From NCBI GenBank assembly GCA_005880755.1, contig VBGV01000219.1:1-13174 (forward strand): 13,174 bases of DNA. The letters run 5' to 3'. Of this stretch, positions 1 through 7,519 are shown piece after piece (within the stretch, counting starts at the first letter, position 1; each line of letters opens with the position of its first letter). The notes below the pieces were generated by a model. It did no database searches. It saw only the letters and a list, made by a program, of their open reading frames with translations, and was not told where the DNA came from. The position numbers were made by a program, and so were the translations under genes. Source of the stretch: Chloroflexota bacterium. Lineage in GTDB: Bacteria > Chloroflexota > Dormibacteria > Dormibacterales > Dormibacteraceae.

Positions 1-627
1 CCCGTCGATGGTGATCGTGGCTTCGCCCTGGAGCACCGTGACCACGCCGGGACCGCCGTGGCGGTTCTTCAGCGTTTGCGACGCCGGTGCGAAGTCGAGT
101 ACCTGCTGGATCACGCTGTAGCCGCCGCTGATGCTTGGCGAGTCGAGCGTGAAGCTGTAGAGCGTCTTGTTCAACGTCGCCGGAGCCGGCTGGCCGGCGA
201 TCGCGATGGTCGGCTTCGCTCCATGCGGCACCGGATAGGCGGCCACCACCATGGTTTCTCCGGAGCCCGTGTTCACCGCTTGGACGGGTACGTTGAGAGG
301 CTCGCGGAGCTCCTCCCCGGCCGATGCCACCTTGTCACCGGAGGGTGTCTTGAGGGTGATCTGACCCTGCAGCACCGTGGCCAGGAAGACCGTCGGGTGC
401 TTGTGAACATTGGTCGCAGCGCCCGGGGCGAAGTACAGGATCGATTGGATCAGGTCGATCGGCGCCGAAGCGGTCTGTCCCGGCAGCATGTTCCGGTACT
501 TCATCACCGGTCCTGGCGGCGACGGCTTGGCCGCGGCCGGCGCCGCGCCTCCGCCACACGCGGCCATGAATGCGGCCGCAACGATCAGCATCGATAGCGG
601 TGCGCGCCATCCCATAAGACTCTTCAT
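1..627 (-). CDS. Predicted bicupin lipoprotein, C-terminus cut by the window edge
   Basis: Read on the minus strand from the ATG at 627, the frame stays open for 209 codons to the window edge, so the C-terminus is missing. The start has a good ribosome site (TAGGAGGA, 7 to 10 bases upstream). The product opens MKSLMGWRAPLSMLIVAAAF and continues MAACGGG: a signal peptide with a lipobox (cleavage before Cys24), so it should be a lipid-anchored protein outside the membrane. A Gly/Ala/Pro-rich linker follows. Two cupin-like segments come next: residues about 60-130 with an HKH pair in the usual metal-binding position and the turn VLQGQI, and about 150-209 with a NRHGG motif and VLQGEATI. Cupins bind small ligands or metals; no specific enzyme activity can be assigned. 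It is divergent from the LuxR-NHL regulator and resembles the lipoprotein at 2153-2926 in layout, so both could belong to that regulator's target set (inference). Confidence 0.8.
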   Translation of the reverse strand, partial: MKSLMGWRAPLSMLIVAAAFMAACGGGAAPAAAKPSPPGPVMKYRNMLPGQTASAPIDLIQSILYFAPGAATNVHKHPTVFLATVLQGQITLKTPSGDKVASAGEELREPLNVPVQAVNTGSGETMVVAAYPVPHGAKPTIAIAGQPAPATLNKTLYSFTLDSPSISGGYSVIQQVLDFAPASQTLKNRHGGPGVVTVLQGEATITIDG

Positions 628-711
628 TCGTGATTCCTCCTAACCGCGAGATTTGGATTGGCCGTGGTCTTGCAGGCTAGGCAGGCCGTCGCGCGTCGTC
701 ATTCGTAGAAC

Positions 712-742
712 TACCGGGTTCGGTACCGGAATTTGGTACCGG
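712..742. promoter_or_regulatory. Candidate operator: three TACCGG boxes in the cupin/LuxR-NHL intergenic region
   Basis: TACCGG occurs at 712-717, 724-729 and 737-742, with spacings of 12 and 13 bp, close to one helical turn. The last two are part of the longer direct repeat GGTACCGG (722-729 and 735-742), each holding the self-complementary hexamer GGTACC. The array lies in the gap (628-799) between two divergent genes, one of which encodes a DNA-binding LuxR-type protein. That makes a binding site for this regulator the simplest guess. Function is inferred from position only. Confidence 0.4.
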
Positions 743-799
743 TTTCTCAAAGCGCCGGTCGGTCACTCAACCCCGTTGCTATGCTCCGTCGGAATTCTC

Positions 800-2149
800 G
801 TGGTGGCGCCCAATCTCACCCGCCGCGAGCGACAGGTTGCGATTCTCGTCGCTCAAGGGCTGACAAACCGGGAGATCGCCACCCGGCTGTTCATCTCTGA
901 GCGCACAGCGGAGAGCCACGTCGAGCAGATCCGCGGCAAGCTGGGGTTTCACTCGCGCACGCAGATCGCAGCCTGGGTGGCGGCCGCGGGCCTCGTCGGC
1001 GAGAGTGGCCCCGCCTCGAACGTGCCGGCGGCCGTCAGCGCCGAGCCAGCTCGCAAACGACCGCGGCTTCGCTTCCGTGGACGCCTCGGCATGGCGACCG
1101 GCGTTGGCGTGCTCGGCGCGGCGTTCCTGATCGGACTCGTGCTCGTCAACAGCTGGCTGTCGGCGCCGACGACAACTGGACCTCGCATCGCAACCATCGC
1201 GGGCACCGGCGAGCGCGCTTTCTCAGCCGACGGACGGGCCACCGCGTCGCCGCTTGTGCGCCCGCTCGCGCTCGCCATCGGACGAGCCGGCGAAATTTAC
1301 ATCGCCGAGGGGAACCGGATCCGCGAGGTCAAGAACGGCGGGCGGATCACCACGTTCGCAGGCACCGGTGCGGCTGGAAGCAGCGGCGACGGGGCACCGG
1401 CCGCGCAGGCGCAGCTCAACATGCCTCAGGGATTGGCGGTCGACAGCGTCGGCAACGTCTATATCGCGGACACGCTCAACAATCGCGTCCGCCGCGTCGA
1501 CGCTGATGGCACCATCACCACGGTCGCGGGCACGGGTGAAGCCGGATACGCGGGTGATGGGAAGTCCGGGCGCGAGGCAAAGCTGAATTTGCCCACGGGC
1601 CTCGCGATCGGATTCAGCGACGCACTTTTCATCGCCGACACAGGGAACAACGTGGTCCGTCAGCTGAGCCAAGACGGAGCGATTCGCACAGTGGCTGGCG
1701 CTGGCGAAGCCGGTTACCGCGGCGAAGCCGGCCCTGCGCTGTCAGCCCTGCTTCACGCCCCCGGCGGCCTTGCATTCGACAGCGAAGGCAACCTGTACAT
1801 CGCGGACACACTGAACCAGCGCGTGCGCCGCATCGACGTCAACGGGCAGATCGCCACGGTTGCGGGCACCGGCTCGTCCGGCTATCTCGGCGACGGGCGA
1901 TCTGCCATCTACGCGGAGCTGCACATGGCCACCAATCCTCTCGAAGGAATTGGCCAGGGCCTGGCGGTGGATTCGCGAGGAGATGTTTTCATCGCGGACG
2001 GGCTGAACCACCGGGTCAGGCGGCTCGACTTGAAAGGAGTCATCAGCACGATCGCGAAAATGACGACGCCGCTTGGGCTCGCGGTCGACGTGCAGGGTCT
2101 GGTGTACGTAGCTGATGCCGACGACAATCGTGTCAGCCGCATCGGCTGA
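800..2149 (+). CDS. Membrane-tethered LuxR-type regulator with extracytoplasmic NHL beta-propeller
   Basis: With the GTG at 800 as start the product is 449 aa. Residues 5-63 are a LuxR/GerE helix-turn-helix (LTRRERQVAILVAQGLTNRE, then ISERTAESHVEQIRGKLG). A basic stretch (ARKRPRLRFRGR) precedes one hydrophobic helix at about 100-119, predicting an inside N-terminus and outside C-terminus. From 133 on there are NHL repeats: IAGTG/FAGTG/VAGTG/VAGAG/VAGTG at 133, 186, 242, 298 and 354, period 53-56, with YIADTLNNRVRR-type cores, then a last blade near 418-449. This is a one-component, CadC/ToxR-like topology, but with a LuxR-type reader and a propeller sensor. An upstream in-frame TTG at 653 would add 49 unconserved-looking residues and cover the TACCGG boxes; 800 puts the HTH right at the N-terminus but has only a weak ribosome site. 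Start uncertain, domains certain. Confidence 0.85.
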   Translation: MVAPNLTRRERQVAILVAQGLTNREIATRLFISERTAESHVEQIRGKLGFHSRTQIAAWVAAAGLVGESGPASNVPAAVSAEPARKRPRLRFRGRLGMATGVGVLGAAFLIGLVLVNSWLSAPTTTGPRIATIAGTGERAFSADGRATASPLVRPLALAIGRAGEIYIAEGNRIREVKNGGRITTFAGTGAAGSSGDGAPAAQAQLNMPQGLAVDSVGNVYIADTLNNRVRRVDADGTITTVAGTGEAGYAGDGKSGREAKLNLPTGLAIGFSDALFIADTGNNVVRQLSQDGAIRTVAGAGEAGYRGEAGPALSALLHAPGGLAFDSEGNLYIADTLNQRVRRIDVNGQIATVAGTGSSGYLGDGRSAIYAELHMATNPLEGIGQGLAVDSRGDVFIADGLNHRVRRLDLKGVISTIAKMTTPLGLAVDVQGLVYVADADDNRVSRIG

Positions 2150-2152
2150 TCT

Positions 2153-2926
2153 TCAGGCTGCCGGCGGTTGCTGCAGCGGCACGTCGAAATCCTTGCCGAT
2201 AGCGGTGGTGACGAACTCGAGGAAAACCGTCTGACCCCGCCCCGTATTCATCTCCTGCAGGTCGACGTCTGGAAGAAAGGCGACACCCTGGCCGGCACCA
2301 ACCGTGACGGCGGGGCGATGGGCGCTCTTGATCGTCAGCGAGCCGGCGAGCACGTAGAAAGCGGAGAGGCCACCGAATCGATGCGCTCCCGGTGTGCCGA
2401 GCTTCGTGAGCGTGACCTGACGGAGGACCTGCGAGTAAGCGACCTGCGATAGGGCATCGCGACTGATGTCGTCGCTCTCGAATGCGGCCGACGCGATCGG
2501 ATCGACGAGCGGCTGACCATGTGCAGAACTCGGCCAGATCGCGATGGAATACCACGTACTCGGATCTGGCCCAGGATTGAGATGCGTGTGCGCGACGCTC
2601 TGATGAAACTTCGCCTGCCCGGCCGTGAGGTCGATGGGCGGCTGGCCGTTGAGAATCAACCGGTGAACGCCGGCCTCGACAAACACGACGCTGGCGACAT
2701 GTTGCTTGGAATTGATGACCTTGTCGGTCTTTTGCTCGAAGCGAATCATGCGGATGTAGACAGGACCGGTAGGCAGACTGTCGAGTTTCGCCGCGTCGAG
2801 CGTCTTGACGGCGAAGCCGCGGGCAAGCGCCTCGGCGCTCGCATCATTCGAAGCAACCGGGTTTGCGCTCGAGCACGCAGCAAAAGCCAGCGCGATCGCA
2901 ACCATCAGGGTCAGCCTCTTCGTCAC
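2153..2926 (-). CDS. Predicted cupin-like lipoprotein
   Basis: 257 aa, starting at a GTG (2926); no strong ribosome site is visible. The N-terminus MTKRLTLMVAIALAFAAC is a lipoprotein signal peptide with a lipobox ending in Cys18, followed by a Ser/Asn/Ala linker, so the protein should be lipid-anchored outside the cytoplasmic membrane. The rest looks like two consecutive cupin-type barrels: about 60-135 (SVVFVEAGVHRLILNGQ, then HQSVAHTHLNPGP) and about 170-250 (GAHRFGGLSAFYVLAGSLTI, then GAGQGVAFLPDVDLQEMNTG). The exact cupin metal motif is not clearly preserved, so binding or scaffolding is as likely as catalysis. The gene converges on the LuxR-NHL gene with only 3 bp between the stop codons. 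With the lipoprotein at 1-627 it flanks that regulator. Function unknown. Confidence 0.85.
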   Translation of the reverse strand: MTKRLTLMVAIALAFAACSSANPVASNDASAEALARGFAVKTLDAAKLDSLPTGPVYIRMIRFEQKTDKVINSKQHVASVVFVEAGVHRLILNGQPPIDLTAGQAKFHQSVAHTHLNPGPDPSTWYSIAIWPSSAHGQPLVDPIASAAFESDDISRDALSQVAYSQVLRQVTLTKLGTPGAHRFGGLSAFYVLAGSLTIKSAHRPAVTVGAGQGVAFLPDVDLQEMNTGRGQTVFLEFVTTAIGKDFDVPLQQPPAA

Positions 2927-2987
2927 GACGCGCTTACTCTAATTCCGCATCTCTGGATACGACGGACCCTTTGCGGGCGCCGGACTG

Positions 2988-3011
2988 CGCCTCGTTGGCG
3001 CCAACGAGGCG
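2988..3011. repeat. Perfect 24-bp palindrome after the STPK gene
   Basis: CGCCTCGTTGGC at 2988-2999 is followed directly by its exact reverse complement at 3000-3011, with no spacer. It begins 5 bp beyond the kinase stop codon (3017-3019, minus strand) and lies inside the 90-bp gap before the lipoprotein gene. As RNA it would form a hairpin of about 10 bp with a 4-base loop, but no run of T follows on the minus strand. A factor-dependent terminator, an mRNA-stabilising hairpin or a dimeric protein's binding site are all possible. Confidence 0.6.
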
Positions 3012-3016
3012 TTCAG

Positions 3017-4693
3017 CTAGTTCGTCTCTGACGCGCGGATCGCGAACGCGCAGTCGAACGTGCCCGTCACCGACCCACACTCGACCTCTTCCACGTACCA
3101 GTCGTTGGCCAGTCCCGCCCAGCGCAGGATCGTCTCGATCGATGACGTCCACACATGGCACGACTTCACGGTCTTGATCCGGCCGAGCGCGAACATGTTG
3201 GAGAAGTTGACCAGCCAGAACTGGTGCTCGTCGACCTGCAGCCACGCATGCGTATGCTCGCCGCGCACGTTGTCCATCGCCTCGGAGAAGTTCTTGACCA
3301 CGCCCGCGAGCTTGCGCTGGCGGCCGGGAACGAAACGCCGCGCCCCGCCCAGACCGTGCCGGCCGTCGGCGAGCCAGCGCTCAGTTGCGCGCCGGCCCCA
3401 CGCACGGATCATGTCCTCGGACTCGGGCCCGTAAATCGTCTCGAACGCCTCGTTGAGCCGGCTCAACGACTCGACGGGCGACGACAGCTGGTCGTCATGC
3501 GGCGCGTCCTGCTCGATGTACTGGACCAGGCCCGCCGCGTACGCGACCTCTGGCCACCGGTCGCCGGTCACGTCCCGAGCAACATGGACGAAGTTGCTGA
3601 AGTGCGAGTTGAGGATGAACCGACCCCTCGCGCGCGCCGGTCGAACGCCCATCAGCTCGAGGGTGCGAATCGTCGAGGCGCCACCCGCGGTTGGGGTCGG
3701 GAGCGGTGAACCATGCAGGATCACAGCGGGCGGAGAGGAGGGCATCGCGCGCATGGACGTGGTGTCGGGTCCGTTGGACGTCGCAGCCGGTCGCGGCAGC
3801 ACCGCCACGCCGCCGGCGGGTGTCGCCGAAGCAGCTGACGCAGCAGCCGCTACGCCCGGAGCCGATGTCCTGCGTTGTGGCAGGCGCGCCATCATCGCGA
3901 GCAGCTCCTTCACCGATTGCGGGCGCTGGGCCGGATCCTTCGCCAGCACTTTCTGGAGCAGCTGGTCGAGCTCGTCGGGCAGGTTGGCGTTGATCTTCAC
4001 CACCGAAGGGATCGGGGTGTTGACGGTCGCGTAGGCGACCTCCATTCGATTCGAGCCCAGGAAAGGAAGGCGGCCGGTCAGCATCTCGAAGGTGAGCACG
4101 CCCATCGCGTAGACGTCCGCGCGCTTGTCCACGTCGTGTCCCATGACCTGCTCCGGGGCCATGTAGCCAGGCGTGCCGATGGCGAGCCCGATGGTGGTCA
4201 GGTGCGTCGGCTGGCCCGCGCCGCGCGCGAGGCCGAAGTCGGCCAGCATCGCGCGCCCGTCCGTGTGGATCAAGACGTTGGTGGGTTTCAGGTCGCGGTG
4301 GACGATCCCGGCGTCGTGCGCGTGCTGCAGCCCGTCGCCGATCTCGCGCAGGTAGCGCCACGCGGTCAAGGCGTCGAGCGGTCCGCGGTTGAGCACGTCG
4401 CGCAGCGTCCCGCCGCGGATGAGCGGCATGGTCAGGAATGCGCTGCCGTCCATGACCTCGAAGTCGTAGATCGGGAGGATGTTGGGGTGGTCGAGCTTGG
4501 CCAGCGTCTTGGCCTCGGTCTCGAAGCGTTTGACAAAACCGTCGTCCTGGAACAGCTCGGACGACAGCGCCTTCAAAGCGATTTCGCGACCGAGTGGCTG
4601 CTGCACGGCGCGATAGACGACCGCCATCCCGCCGCCGCCGAGGCGCTCGACGATCTCGTACTGGCCGAGCCTGGTCCCGGTCAGGTCTTTCAT
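3017..4693 (-). CDS. Ser/Thr protein kinase with C-terminal V4R-like sensory domain
   Basis: 558 aa from the ATG at 4693, which overlaps the receiver gene's stop (ATGA), so the two are probably translationally coupled. Residues 11-268 form a complete Hanks-type kinase: glycine loop RLGGGGMAVVYRA (18-29), Lys41, catalytic loop HRDLKPTN (132-139), DFG 152-154, APE 179-181. A Pro/Ala/Ser-rich linker (about 272-340) contains no membrane helix and no PASTA repeats, so the protein should be cytoplasmic, unlike PknB. Residues about 345-555 look like a V4R/4-vinyl-reductase-type ligand domain: the end carries SCHVW (Cys512), EEVEC (Cys539) and GTFDCAFAI (Cys548), matching the family's C...E.eC...G...C.F pattern. 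V4R domains bind small hydrophobic ligands or, through Cys, metals; the ligand here is unknown. Last gene of the operon with the histidine kinase and receiver. Kinase assignment is sure, V4R moderately sure. Confidence 0.92.
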   Translation of the reverse strand: MKDLTGTRLGQYEIVERLGGGGMAVVYRAVQQPLGREIALKALSSELFQDDGFVKRFETEAKTLAKLDHPNILPIYDFEVMDGSAFLTMPLIRGGTLRDVLNRGPLDALTAWRYLREIGDGLQHAHDAGIVHRDLKPTNVLIHTDGRAMLADFGLARGAGQPTHLTTIGLAIGTPGYMAPEQVMGHDVDKRADVYAMGVLTFEMLTGRLPFLGSNRMEVAYATVNTPIPSVVKINANLPDELDQLLQKVLAKDPAQRPQSVKELLAMMARLPQRRTSAPGVAAAASAASATPAGGVAVLPRPAATSNGPDTTSMRAMPSSPPAVILHGSPLPTPTAGGASTIRTLELMGVRPARARGRFILNSHFSNFVHVARDVTGDRWPEVAYAAGLVQYIEQDAPHDDQLSSPVESLSRLNEAFETIYGPESEDMIRAWGRRATERWLADGRHGLGGARRFVPGRQRKLAGVVKNFSEAMDNVRGEHTHAWLQVDEHQFWLVNFSNMFALGRIKTVKSCHVWTSSIETILRWAGLANDWYVEEVECGSVTGTFDCAFAIRASETN

Positions 4694-5082
4694 CTCGCGG
4701 TCGCCAGCTGCTCGACGATCGAGATGAGGTCGGCGAGCTTGAACGGCTTGCTCAGCACGTTGTCGGCTCCCGCCGCGAGAAAGCGCTCGCGGTCGCTCGC
4801 CATGGAGTGCGCGCTGGCGATGACGATCGGCATCGTCGGGATCTCGGCCTTGATCCTGCGCATCGCCTCGAGCCCGTCGATGCCGGGCATCGCGACGTCC
4901 ATCAGGATCATCGCCGGCCGCTGGCTCAATGCGATGTCCACCGCCTGCAGGCCGTCGGCCGCGATCAAGACCGGGTACCCCGCTTTCTCGAGCACCCGCT
5001 TGCACAGGCGCTGCGCCACCTCGTTGTCGTCCGCCACCAATACCCTGAAGTCGCCGTTCCCACCTGCATACGCCTCAGGCAT
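4690..5082 (-). CDS. Single-domain response regulator (receiver)
   Basis: 130 aa, one CheY-like receiver and no output domain. The key residues are present: acidic pair Asp18-Asp19 (VADDNE), phosphoacceptor Asp62 (MDVAMPGIDG), switch Ser90 (VIASAH) and Lys112 (SKPF). The start overlaps the end of the histidine kinase by 8 bp and the stop overlaps the Ser/Thr kinase start by 4 bp, so the three genes form a tightly coupled minus-strand operon. It should take phosphate from the upstream kinase. With no output domain, it may act by protein contact, for instance on the neighbouring Ser/Thr kinase (inference), or as an intermediate or phosphate sink. Confidence 0.95.
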   Translation of the reverse strand: MPEAYAGGNGDFRVLVADDNEVAQRLCKRVLEKAGYPVLIAADGLQAVDIALSQRPAMILMDVAMPGIDGLEAMRRIKAEIPTMPIVIASAHSMASDRERFLAAGADNVLSKPFKLADLISIVEQLATAR

Positions 5083-7477
5083 GCCGGAGCTGCAGGGACC
5101 TGGCGCCTTCCGCGGTCAGGGGGATCGTGAAATGGAAGGACGAGCCGTGCCCGACCGCGCTTTCCACCCAGATCTTGCCCCCGTGCATCTCCACGATCTG
5201 CTTAACGATCGTGAGGCCGAGGCCAGTCCCGGGAATCGACTGCGCGGCACCGCTGCGGACACGGCGGAAACGCTCAAACACGTGGCCGATCTCGTCCTGC
5301 GGGATGCCGATGCCGGTGTCGGTGATGCTCACCAGGGCGAACTGCCCCTCGACCCGGCTCGAAAGCGTGACCGTCCCACCCTCCGGCGAGTACTTGACCG
5401 CGTTGTTGACCAGGTTGCTGACGACCTGGACCAGCCGGTCGCGGTCGCCCGAGACGATGGGCAGGCGCGGGTCGAGGTCTGACTTGAACTCGACGCTGAC
5501 GGCGGAGGGTGCGGCGCGCGAGATCGCCTCCATCAGGACGTCGTTGATGTCCACGTCCGCCGCGCGCATCGACATTCGGCCGGACTCCATCCGGTCGAGG
5601 TCGAGCATGTCGCCGATCAAGCGGTTCACGCGGTCCGCGTCATTGAATATGTAGCCGCCGTAGGCGCGCACCTCGTCCGGCTCGAGCCCTCCGTCGCGGA
5701 TCAGCTCGCTGAAACCCTGGATGCCGGTCAGCGCGGTGCGGAACTCGTGGCTGACGATGCTGAGGAACTCGCTCTTGGTGCGGTCGATCTTCTCGAGGTT
5801 GACGTTGGCATCGCGCTGCGCCTCGAGCGCTTCCGCCAACTTGTCAGAGGTCTCGCGCACCGCGGTGACGTCCTCGATCATCACCAGCACATGCTCGGGC
5901 CGGCCGCTCGAGTCGGGGATGGACGTCGCGGTCAGCTGCAGCCACAGCCACTTGCCGGAGCCCGTCGCCGCGCGGACCTGGACGCTTGACCCGTCGGTGA
6001 TGCCGGCGAGGAACGGAGCCTTGTGCTGGCGGGCGGCGGCCTGGTCGTAGGCGCGAAGCAGGTCGGGCCAGGCGCCCGCGTGCATCGCCTGCTCGTCGTG
6101 CTCGAGCATGAGGAGGAGCGCCGGGTTGGCTTCCAGAAGCTCGCCGCCGCTGCTGATCCGTGCGATGCCGATCGGCGAGCGTTCATAGATGGCGCGGTGG
6201 TCCGCCTCGCTCCGGCGCAGCGCCTGCGCGGTCTCCGAGCGTCGCATGAACTGGCCGATCTCGACCCCGGCGGTCGCCAGCATGGTCACCTCGTCGTCGC
6301 GCAGGCTGCGGACCCGGTCCGAGGCCAGCTCGATGACGCCAACCACCTCGCCGCCGTCGACGACGGGGAACACAACGACCGAGCGCAGCGCCGCCGAGTA
6401 CAAAGCCGTGATGCGCTCATGGTCCGGCGTGGTCTCGAGGTCTTCCTCCGCCGCGAGCACCCCCGACTGCCACACGCGACCGACCAGGCCGGCGCCGGGC
6501 GTGACCGCCACACCGCGGCTCGCGTGCAGGAACGCATCCAGCGCCGCCCCGGAAGCGTTCCAGGCGTTGCGCACGTGCATGGTCTTGCGGTCGGCGTCGG
6601 CCGCCCAGTACTGAGCTACGTTCCAGTCGAGATGGCCGCAGAAGGTGCTCAAGAGCTGCGGCATCGCCGCCTCGAGCCCGGGCGACGTGACGATGATCTG
6701 GCGCACGGCCGCGACGCAGTCCCGGAGCGCGCCGGCACGCGACCGGGCCGAGATGTCCGCGAGCTGGACCAGCAAGGACGCATCGCCCGCGGTCGGGTTC
6801 GGGAGCCTGGCGATGAAGAGCGCGGCGGGCACCGCCGAACCATCCGGTCGCACCAGGTGGATGTCCGCGTCCCAGCGCGTCACGTCTCCGCTCCGCAGCA
6901 ACGCCAGCCCTTCGTCGATGGCGGCGCGGTCGTTCTCCACGATGACCTCGACGAGCGTCGTGCGAAGCAGCTCGTCCCGGCTCCGGCCGAGGATGAGGGC
7001 CAGAGGCTGGTTCGTCTCGAGCAGCCTCCCGTCCAGGCCCGCGAGGGCCAGCCCCACCTCGGCCGACTCCAGCGTGGCCCGCAGGCGCCGCTCGCTCTCG
7101 GCCAGCCCATCCGCCTTGCTTTGCGCCGCGGCGGCGGTCGCACGCGAGTGCTTGGTCAGCTCGTTCATCGCGATGGCGACCGCGACCAGGACCGCAGCCA
7201 GCAGCAGGGCGGGCGCGACGTCTGACGCCTGGCCGGCCGTGGCCAGGGGCCTGAAGAGCACGGCGATCGCGGCCACCGCGGCCACCGCGATCGACTCGGT
7301 GCGGTCCTGCTGCAAAGAGACCAGCAGGACGACCGTCAGATATAGCGGGAATGCGACCACCGGTTCGGCGTTGGCGAGGGCCTGGACCGCGAAGACGGCC
7401 GCCAGCGCGGCAAACGGCGTGGCTCGGCGAACCAGGACGGATGTCCACGACGCGGAACCCCGCTGTCGCGGACGCAC
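5075..7477 (-). CDS. Membrane sensor histidine kinase, PAS-GAF-PAS-HisKA-HATPase
   Basis: 800 aa if translation begins at the GTG at 7477, which has AGGGA six bases upstream; the frame stays open further upstream, but that part is antisense to the divergent hybrid kinase. About four hydrophobic helices occupy residues 20-107 (FAALAAVFAVQALA, PLYLTVVLLVSL, IAVAAVAAIAVLF, ALLLAAVLVAVAIAM). Then come a PAS domain (about 130-245), a GAF domain (about 255-410, with the PVVDGGEVVGVIELAS core), a second PAS (about 420-540, ending VLVMIEDVTAVRE) and a short coiled linker. The HisKA box has His577 (SHEFRT); the ATPase domain has N-box NLVNNAVKYS (688-697), DTGIGI (720-725) and GTGLGL (750-755). All catalytic motifs are intact. 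The short N-terminal membrane block has almost no periplasmic loops, so signals are probably sensed in the membrane or by PAS/GAF in the cytoplasm. First gene of the operon; the receiver at 4690-5082 is its likely partner. Confidence 0.93.
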   Translation of the reverse strand: MRPRQRGSASWTSVLVRRATPFAALAAVFAVQALANAEPVVAFPLYLTVVLLVSLQQDRTESIAVAAVAAIAVLFRPLATAGQASDVAPALLLAAVLVAVAIAMNELTKHSRATAAAAQSKADGLAESERRLRATLESAEVGLALAGLDGRLLETNQPLALILGRSRDELLRTTLVEVIVENDRAAIDEGLALLRSGDVTRWDADIHLVRPDGSAVPAALFIARLPNPTAGDASLLVQLADISARSRAGALRDCVAAVRQIIVTSPGLEAAMPQLLSTFCGHLDWNVAQYWAADADRKTMHVRNAWNASGAALDAFLHASRGVAVTPGAGLVGRVWQSGVLAAEEDLETTPDHERITALYSAALRSVVVFPVVDGGEVVGVIELASDRVRSLRDDEVTMLATAGVEIGQFMRRSETAQALRRSEADHRAIYERSPIGIARISSGGELLEANPALLLMLEHDEQAMHAGAWPDLLRAYDQAAARQHKAPFLAGITDGSSVQVRAATGSGKWLWLQLTATSIPDSSGRPEHVLVMIEDVTAVRETSDKLAEALEAQRDANVNLEKIDRTKSEFLSIVSHEFRTALTGIQGFSELIRDGGLEPDEVRAYGGYIFNDADRVNRLIGDMLDLDRMESGRMSMRAADVDINDVLMEAISRAAPSAVSVEFKSDLDPRLPIVSGDRDRLVQVVSNLVNNAVKYSPEGGTVTLSSRVEGQFALVSITDTGIGIPQDEIGHVFERFRRVRSGAAQSIPGTGLGLTIVKQIVEMHGGKIWVESAVGHGSSFHFTIPLTAEGARSLQLRHA

Positions 7478-7519
7478 TTCTGTCCCTGGCAATACCCCTG
7501 CCTCGCCCCCCCTGGCGGG
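7478..7519. promoter_or_regulatory. Very short divergent gap between two histidine kinase genes
   Basis: Only 42 bp separate the chosen starts of the two divergent kinases, too little for two ordinary promoters. At least one promoter must lie within what is drawn as the 5' end of the opposite gene. The relatively AT-richer stretch 7541-7610, which contains the palindrome GTCTTAAGAC (7572-7581), is the likeliest place. No clear -35/-10 pair was identified. Confidence 0.3.

Noticed and set aside
335..610. Minus-strand 91-residue frame near the left edge
   Set aside because: It is out of frame with the lipoprotein gene, whose frame has a signal peptide, lipobox, cupin motifs and a good ribosome site.
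653..799. 49-residue N-terminal extension of the LuxR-NHL protein from a TTG
   Set aside because: The extension shows no domain, would place the TACCGG boxes inside coding sequence, and is not needed because the HTH starts right after the GTG at 800. It is not excluded.
4694..5005. N-terminal extension of the Ser/Thr kinase to 662 residues
   Set aside because: It lies in another frame over the intact receiver gene and has no domain features. The ATG at 4693 overlaps the receiver stop and begins right before the kinase domain.
3875..5482. Plus-strand open frame of 535 codons
   Set aside because: It is antisense to the Ser/Thr kinase, receiver and histidine kinase genes, is rich in Arg/His/Asp/Val with no recognisable domain, and is explained by high GC content.
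6023..7225. Plus-strand open frame of 400 codons
   Set aside because: It is antisense to the PAS/GAF region of the histidine kinase and has the Arg/Gly/Val-rich composition of a shadow frame.
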